DNA of 27,494 nucleotides from F1-120-MAGs238 sp964484185 (GTDB lineage Bacteria > Planctomycetota > Phycisphaerae > Phycisphaerales > UBA1924), in NCBI GenBank assembly GCA_964484185.1, contig CAZAEQ010000052.1:1-27494 (forward strand), written 5' to 3'. Each line of letters begins with the position of its first letter. The stretch's first letter is position 1. The position numbers and the translations under genes are program-made. The notes under the pieces are model-generated. The model was not told where the DNA came from. It saw only the letters and a list, made by a program, of their open reading frames with translations, and ran no database searches. Positions 23,503 to 27,494 of this stretch are shown here, one piece after another.

Positions 23503-24945
23503 TTACTTCGGAAAATCATCATTCCCCGGACTCGCGGCAGGTGGTGTCGGCGATTTTGGCGTTGGCGTCTTTGCTGGCTCTGCCGTTTTCGTCGGAGCAG
23601 CTCCAAGATTCGATGGTCCCGGTTCAGATGCAGGGCCGACATTCTCAAGTCCTGGCAGCATCAACCCAAATGGATAATTGGGCCGCGGCTTGTACAAACT
23701 TCTGATCCATTCCACACCTTGCTGGAATCGCTGATCATCAACATCTCTAAACGCCGGCTTCAGGTCTGTCTTGCGAAAGCCCATCGCGGTCACATCCGGA
23801 TGACCCTGCTTTGATTGATCCGCAGGCAATCCATACTGCAACAGCGGCGAACTCGCCGGCGCTTCGTAATTAATCAGCGCTTTGCCATCCTTCAGCCTGA
23901 ATCGATCCAGAATAAACATGTTGGTCAAAATCGTCGCATCGTTGGCCGCACGCTCCGGATTCAACCGGAACCGCCCCGCGCCCTCGCCACCATGACACGC
24001 CGTCGTCGCACACGAATTCAGCAACCATGTGCGATTGACATTCTCACGGAAAAGCCGCACTGGCCGCGGCGTATCAATCAGCTTCACCTTCCCATAGAGC
24101 TCGCGTGCCTGCACCCTGAACATCAGTTCCAGCAGCGTTTCCGGTGAAGCGCGATACAGCGCTTCCTTCCCTTCGCGGCTCGAAGGCATCGACGCATGAT
24201 CGCCATACCGATTGATCAACTGCTCAATCAGCTCGCGCCCAATCACCACGCGCCCCGGCTCTTTAAGATCAACTTCAAAAACCTTCATCAGGTTCGTCTG
24301 CTCTTCGTTCAACACCGGGAACTTCTGCTTCTGAACCTTGACGCGATCCTTGAGCGGCTTGCCCGAACCTTCGGCCTGTGCAAGCAGCGACTGCTGTTCA
24401 ATCAGCAGCATCAGGTCTTTGGCGCGTTTGTTCGCTGGCTCAAGCTTGAGTACCGCCTGCACTTCCTTTGCCGCCAGATCAAAGCGGCGCCGCGCCCTCA
24501 GCCAATCACCCAGCGAAACGAGCCGCTCGGTGTCATCACTGGCGATCGCCGCCCGCATTTCCTTGTATCGCTCTTCGATACTTGGCAACTTGGTAAAGCT
24601 CTCAATGTCCTTTTGCCCGAAGCTCATTTCCACGCCGGCAACGATCAGCACCACGAAACTCTCTTCCGTTGTCTCTGCCTCGGCCTTCAGTTCTCCCTCA
24701 AACACCGCCCCGCTCTTCAGCTTCACTCGATATTCCGGCTCCTCACGCCCAGGCTTCACATCTTTCTTCTCATCCGGGCCGTCCAGTCCTGCATCAGCCT
24801 TGGGTGTCTGAGCCTTTTCGAGCGGCTCTGGATCACCTGGCAAGTCTGCCGCGTATGCCATGCTGGCCGCCAGCCCTGCCACCAATACCACAGCCAGCAT
24901 CGAACCCAGCAACGAACACCGATATCTCAAATTCGCATTCTTCAA
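23503..24945 (-). CDS. Exported protein with CX4CH heme-like motif, cytochrome-related
   Basis: The protein has an N-terminal signal peptide (LGSMLAVVLVAGLAASMAYA). A small domain (about 70-120, YRVKLKSGAVFEGELKAEAE) and a helical region follow, then a C-terminal half containing SCATTACHGG with Cys312, Cys317 and His318 (CX4CH). Downstream, Met- and His-containing stretches (TAMGFRKTDLKP, VEWIRSLYKPRP) could provide a distal ligand. The standard c-type heme motif is CXXCH; CX4CH occurs in some multiheme cytochromes. TTG at 24945 is chosen because AAGGA lies eight bases upstream and it places the signal peptide at the N-terminus; an ATG at 25014 would add 23 residues and lacks a Shine-Dalgarno. 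A Pro/Thr-rich tail ends the protein. Heme binding is inferred, not shown. Confidence 0.8.
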   Translation of the reverse strand: MKNANLRYRCSLLGSMLAVVLVAGLAASMAYAADLPGDPEPLEKAQTPKADAGLDGPDEKKDVKPGREEPEYRVKLKSGAVFEGELKAEAETTEESFVVLIVAGVEMSFGQKDIESFTKLPSIEERYKEMRAAIASDDTERLVSLGDWLRARRRFDLAAKEVQAVLKLEPANKRAKDLMLLIEQQSLLAQAEGSGKPLKDRVKVQKQKFPVLNEEQTNLMKVFEVDLKEPGRVVIGRELIEQLINRYGDHASMPSSREGKEALYRASPETLLELMFRVQARELYGKVKLIDTPRPVRLFRENVNRTWLLNSCATTACHGGEGAGRFRLNPERAANDATILTNMFILDRFRLKDGKALINYEAPASSPLLQYGLPADQSKQGHPDVTAMGFRKTDLKPAFRDVDDQRFQQGVEWIRSLYKPRPNYPFGLMLPGLENVGPASEPGPSNLGAAPTKTAEPAKTPTPKSPTPPAASPGNDDFPK

Positions 24946-25086
24946 TGACAAGTCCTTGTACCCACATTCCGCCCTACCTAGCTCTCGCGCAGCGGGAATG
25001 ATACGGGCCCTCATGGTCGTACCGGTGACCCGTGAAAAAGTTGAGGAAGTTGAAATAGGTGAAATAGTTTGAAAAATCGCTTGCGA

Positions 25087-25971
25087 TCAGCCGCGGCGGC
25101 TCGATTGGTCCCTAAACAGGCCCCGAACCAACGACGCCACGCCAGACCGTTCGCGTCTCGGGATCGCAGGCGGCAGATTCGCCATCGCGGCTTCCGCTGT
25201 CGCAAATCCGCCAAACTTCTTCAGCCCGACCGCGAAGAACCCGTCCCATCCAAGGTCGATTTCTTTGAGCACTGCTTTGCCAACCAGCTTCTTCACAACC
25301 TGTGTTGGCGGAACTGGTGTCGCATCCGGCCTGAACCCTGTCAGCAAACGGTACCCGATCTCTAAAATCGAGTACGTCTCCAGCCGCGCCAGTTCTGCAT
25401 GCGGCGTGTTATCCGCGCCAAGTCGACGATCTAACCCATACAACTCGATGATCGTCCGCCCGTGGCGATCGACCAATACCTGATCCATCGAGATCGGCCC
25501 GTGAGCCTGACCCCGGAAGTGTCCATACGCAGAAGCATCGAGCAGCTGGCTGATAGCTCTATGTGCCTCTACCGCCATCATTCTGCCGCCTTTCAGCGTC
25601 AAAAGTGATGAAATCGTAAGTAATCCCTCGGCATGGCCAGGGTGTACCGTCACAATGCAGCCGCGCCCTTCAGAGTCCAATGCCGACTGCGAAATCGATT
25701 GAATATGCGGATGGTCAAGCTCTGCCAGTTCCTGCGCAACTTGCAAAAACCGCCGCCGACTTCCATCGAGATCTTTCAGTGCGTATCGATAGACAACATG
25801 GCTCGTGAGGTCGCGCTCATGAACCGCCATCCACCGTTCCGCAAACCGCGTATCTTCAAGTCTGCGAACAAAGCGATAGGGCCCAAAGTGCCCCACCTTG
25901 GTTCCAGCGCCTGCCAGTGTGGCCGGCTCGCGGTCTCGCATGTACTGAGTTGGTTCGTAGTCCTGATCCAT
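25087..25971 (-). CDS. Degenerate Ser/Thr protein kinase (pseudokinase)
   Basis: The 294-residue protein follows the eukaryotic-type kinase layout without its catalytic residues. GPYRFVRRLEDTRFAERWMAVH (30-51) corresponds to the first strands but lacks the glycine loop. VVYRYAL (59-65) stands where VAIK should be, with no Lys. FLQVAQELAELDHPHI (75-90) keeps the alpha-C and beta-4 pattern with a Glu at 81. The catalytic loop HRDxKxxN is HGPISMDQVL (157-166), and DFG is ELYGL (176-180). Function is therefore probably scaffolding or ligand sensing, unless a non-standard mechanism applies. No transmembrane helix is seen. ATG at 25971 is preferred over a TTG at 26016. It diverges from hpd across a palindromic promoter region and lies 141 bases upstream of the CX4CH protein gene on the same strand. 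Confidence 0.85.
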   Translation of the reverse strand: MDQDYEPTQYMRDREPATLAGAGTKVGHFGPYRFVRRLEDTRFAERWMAVHERDLTSHVVYRYALKDLDGSRRRFLQVAQELAELDHPHIQSISQSALDSEGRGCIVTVHPGHAEGLLTISSLLTLKGGRMMAVEAHRAISQLLDASAYGHFRGQAHGPISMDQVLVDRHGRTIIELYGLDRRLGADNTPHAELARLETYSILEIGYRLLTGFRPDATPVPPTQVVKKLVGKAVLKEIDLGWDGFFAVGLKKFGGFATAEAAMANLPPAIPRRERSGVASLVRGLFRDQSSRRG

Positions 25972-26051
25972 ATTCAACGATCTATCACAAACCCTTTGCC
26001 CAATTGGAACCTTCAACTATCGGGCGGTTCCCTGCCGCGGCGTGAAAAGCC

Positions 26052-26080
26052 TTTCTCGCGGCCCTAGGGGGAAGTATACT
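26052..26080 (+). promoter_or_regulatory. Candidate promoter for hpd
   Basis: TATACT (26075-26080) is a near-consensus -10 inside the palindrome. A 17-base spacer back leads to TTTCTC, a weak -35. It would give a leader of about 65-70 bases. Confidence 0.4.
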
Positions 26081-26085
26081 TCCCC
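26068..26085. promoter_or_regulatory. 18-bp perfect palindrome, probable operator between pseudokinase gene and hpd
   Basis: GGGGAAGTATACTTCCCC is perfectly self-complementary and has no T-run, so it looks like a protein-binding site, not a terminator. Because it is symmetric, it contains TATACT on both strands and overlaps the candidate -10 of both divergent genes. A dimeric regulator bound here would control both promoters. The regulator is unknown. Confidence 0.65.
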
Positions 26086-26101
26086 TAAGCATACCCCGCA
26101 A
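26073..26101 (-). promoter_or_regulatory. Candidate promoter for the pseudokinase gene
   Basis: On the minus strand TTGCGG, a 17-base spacer and TATACT form a good sigma-70-like pair about 100 bases before the ATG at 25971. The -10 lies inside the palindrome at 26068-26085. Confidence 0.45.
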
Positions 26102-26153
26102 CCAACCCTATACCCTCCGCTGGTCCGCAAACCAGCTTCCCTGGAGTACTCAG

Positions 26154-27377
26154 ATGACCACCCTTTCACCCTCCGTCAGCCCAAATCTCCAATCTTCCAC
26201 CGACCCCCTGACGCTCATCGACGTCGACCACGTCCGTTTCTACGTCGGAAACGCTAAGCAGGCGGCCTATTTCTACGCCCACTGCTTCGGCTTCACCTGC
26301 GAACAGGTCTCCGATCAAACGACAGGCTCACGCGAGGCCGCCCACTACTACCTCACGCAAGGCAACATCCGCTTCATCCTTACCACCGGCCTGACCAAAG
26401 ACCACCCTGCCTCCCGCCACATCTCCTTGTATGGCGATGGCGTCAAAGACGTTGCATTCACCGTCCACAACGCCGAAGCCGCCTGGAAGCAAGCCATCAA
26501 GAACGGCGGCACCTCTGCTCAGGAACCAACCGAACTCAAAGACGCTCACGGAACGGTCATCACCGCCGCGATCAAAACCTACGGCGAAGTCATCCACACC
26601 TTCGTCCAGCGTCCGCAGTCCGGCCCCTACGCCCTCCCGACCGTCAAGCAATCCGGCGGCACCGGCACAGGCTCATTCATGCCCGGCTTCGTCCAAACCA
26701 AGCTCTTCAAAAACCTCAACGAGTTCAACGCCAAAAACCCCTGCGGCCTCAAATACACCGACCACCTCGTCGGCAACGTCGAACTCGGCAAGATGAACCA
26801 CTGGGTGAAGTTCTACGAAGATGTGCTTGGCTTCAAGATGTTCATGTCGTTCGATGACAAAGACATCGCCACCGACTTCTCCGCGCTTATGTCCAAAGTC
26901 ATGGCAAGTGGCAGCGGCCTCATCAAGATGCCGATCAACGAGCCCGCGCCCGGCAAAAAGAAATCCCAAGTCCAGGAATATCTCGACTGGCACAACAACA
27001 CACCCGGCGTCCAGCACCTCGCCCTCCGCACCGATGATGAACTCCACTCCATCGAATCCCTGCGTTCCCGCGGCGTAGATTTCCTCGCCATCCCCGACAC
27101 CTACTACGACCAAGTCTGGAAACGCATCGAGCCCATGCTCGCACAAGCCGGCAAGACCGTCAAAGAAGATCACCAAAAAGTCCGCGACCTTGGCATCCTC
27201 GTCGACGCCGACGATGAAGGCTACCTCCTCCAACTCTTCACCAAGCCCCTGCAAGACCGCCCCACCCTCTTCTTCGAAATCATCTGCCGCCGCGGCAGTC
27301 AGGCCTTCGGCAAGGGCAACTTTAAGGCTCTCTTCGAAGCTCTTGAGCTTGAACAAGAGAAGCGTGGGAACCTCTAG
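26154..27377 (+). CDS. hpd: 4-hydroxyphenylpyruvate dioxygenase
   Basis: The 407-residue cytoplasmic enzyme converts 4-hydroxyphenylpyruvate to homogentisate using Fe(II) and O2, the second step of tyrosine degradation. The two vicinal-oxygen-chelate halves are evident: an N-terminal domain (VDHVRFYVGNAKQAAYFYAH, about 24-43) and the catalytic domain. The iron ligands are visible as His204 (YTDHLVGNV), His288 (GVQHLAL) and Glu375 (FFEIICR). The C-terminal FGKGNFKALFEALELEQ is the family's closing helix region. ATG at 26154 has GGAG about eight bases upstream. Length is close to the eukaryotic and long bacterial forms (about 380-400), with a Ser/Thr/Pro-rich N-terminus. No other tyrosine-pathway gene (homogentisate dioxygenase, fumarylacetoacetase) is in the window. 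Confidence 0.97.
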   Translation: MTTLSPSVSPNLQSSTDPLTLIDVDHVRFYVGNAKQAAYFYAHCFGFTCEQVSDQTTGSREAAHYYLTQGNIRFILTTGLTKDHPASRHISLYGDGVKDVAFTVHNAEAAWKQAIKNGGTSAQEPTELKDAHGTVITAAIKTYGEVIHTFVQRPQSGPYALPTVKQSGGTGTGSFMPGFVQTKLFKNLNEFNAKNPCGLKYTDHLVGNVELGKMNHWVKFYEDVLGFKMFMSFDDKDIATDFSALMSKVMASGSGLIKMPINEPAPGKKKSQVQEYLDWHNNTPGVQHLALRTDDELHSIESLRSRGVDFLAIPDTYYDQVWKRIEPMLAQAGKTVKEDHQKVRDLGILVDADDEGYLLQLFTKPLQDRPTLFFEIICRRGSQAFGKGNFKALFEALELEQEKRGNL

Positions 27378-27494
27378 CGGCAGGCATCTGGCACCCTTGG
27401 ATTGGAGATGTATTGAGTAGTGATGTTGACGGGTGTTTGTGGCCTGGAGGGTTGCTGGGTGTTTACCACTTCAACGGCGTATTTTGGGTCCCGC
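27378..27494. other. Terminal 117 bases without a supported gene
   Basis: Past hpd the plus strand turns suddenly G- and T-rich, unlike the C-rich hpd. A minus-strand frame stays open from the edge to a stop overlapping the hpd end (27374-27493, about 39 codons), but it has no recognisable motif, so no gene is called. Confidence 0.5.

Noticed and set aside
24196..24948. 250-codon plus-strand frame opposite the CX4CH protein gene
   Set aside because: It is an antisense shadow. The minus-strand frame has a signal peptide, conserved motif and ribosome-binding site; the plus frame has none.
25021..25080. Repeated GTTGA/GAAATAG words between the pseudokinase and CX4CH genes
   Set aside because: Short, irregular A/G-rich low complexity without consistent period; not a repeat array.
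26673..27356. 227-codon minus-strand frame opposite hpd
   Set aside because: hpd on the plus strand has all catalytic residues. The opposite frame is Val/Glu/Asp-rich shadow sequence produced by its C-rich codons.
27374..27493. Open minus-strand frame at the right edge
   Set aside because: About 39 codons with no motif; may be the end of a gene beyond the window, but there is nothing to support it.

Overview
The window looks like chromosomal DNA of a planctomycete-type bacterium, most likely of the Phycisphaerae. This is inferred from the style of the proteome: many secreted or lipid-anchored helical-repeat proteins, GspG-like pilins with a secretin, a degenerate protein kinase, a cytochrome-like protein with an unusual CX4CH motif, and moderately high G+C. 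No rRNA, tRNA, CRISPR array, transposase or phage module was seen, and the gene order does not suggest a mobile island.

Layout. 1-3.9 kb holds a membrane-anchored SpoIIE/PP2C-type phosphatase cut by the left edge (minus), a PduO-type cobalamin adenosyltransferase (minus), and divergent recJ (plus), closed by a two-way terminator. 3.9-10.5 kb is one coherent minus-strand locus for a type IV pilus or type II secretion-like machine. Read in the direction of transcription it has two tandem GspG-like pilins and a terminator; a small one-TM protein, a GspH/FimT-like pseudopilin, a second small one-TM protein and a terminator; then a secretin with a long Thr/Asn-rich tail and a TPR lipoprotein. Upstream on the same strand (10.8-12.95 kb) lies a large exported helical-repeat protein that contains a degenerate receiver-like domain.

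13.4-21.3 kb is on the plus strand. It holds a HTH-receiver fusion regulator, a 955-residue protein with an Asp-box-like motif and a LamG-like C-terminus but no signal peptide, an exported HEAT-like protein, and a two-gene piece of a peptide ABC importer (substrate-binding protein plus OppB-type permease, with no OppC or ATPases). 21.3-26.0 kb is on the minus strand: a coiled-coil lipoprotein, an exported protein with CX4CH, and a pseudokinase. The window closes with hpd (4-hydroxyphenylpyruvate dioxygenase, tyrosine catabolism) on the plus strand, diverging from the pseudokinase across an 18-bp perfect palindrome that contains -10-like hexamers on both strands.

How it fits together. The secretin, TPR lipoprotein, GspH-like pseudopilin and two pilins plausibly build one envelope-spanning machine. 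Its assembly ATPase, platform protein and prepilin peptidase are not here and must be encoded elsewhere. The most unusual items are the exported protein with a receiver-like fold lacking its phospho-acceptor, the pseudokinase next to a CX4CH protein, the Thr-rich secretin tail, and the two one-TM proteins bracketing the pseudopilin. I do not see a complete, clearly new defence or biosynthetic system. Starts were moved from the longest ORF wherever a Shine-Dalgarno sequence, signal peptide or prepilin leader supported a shorter one.
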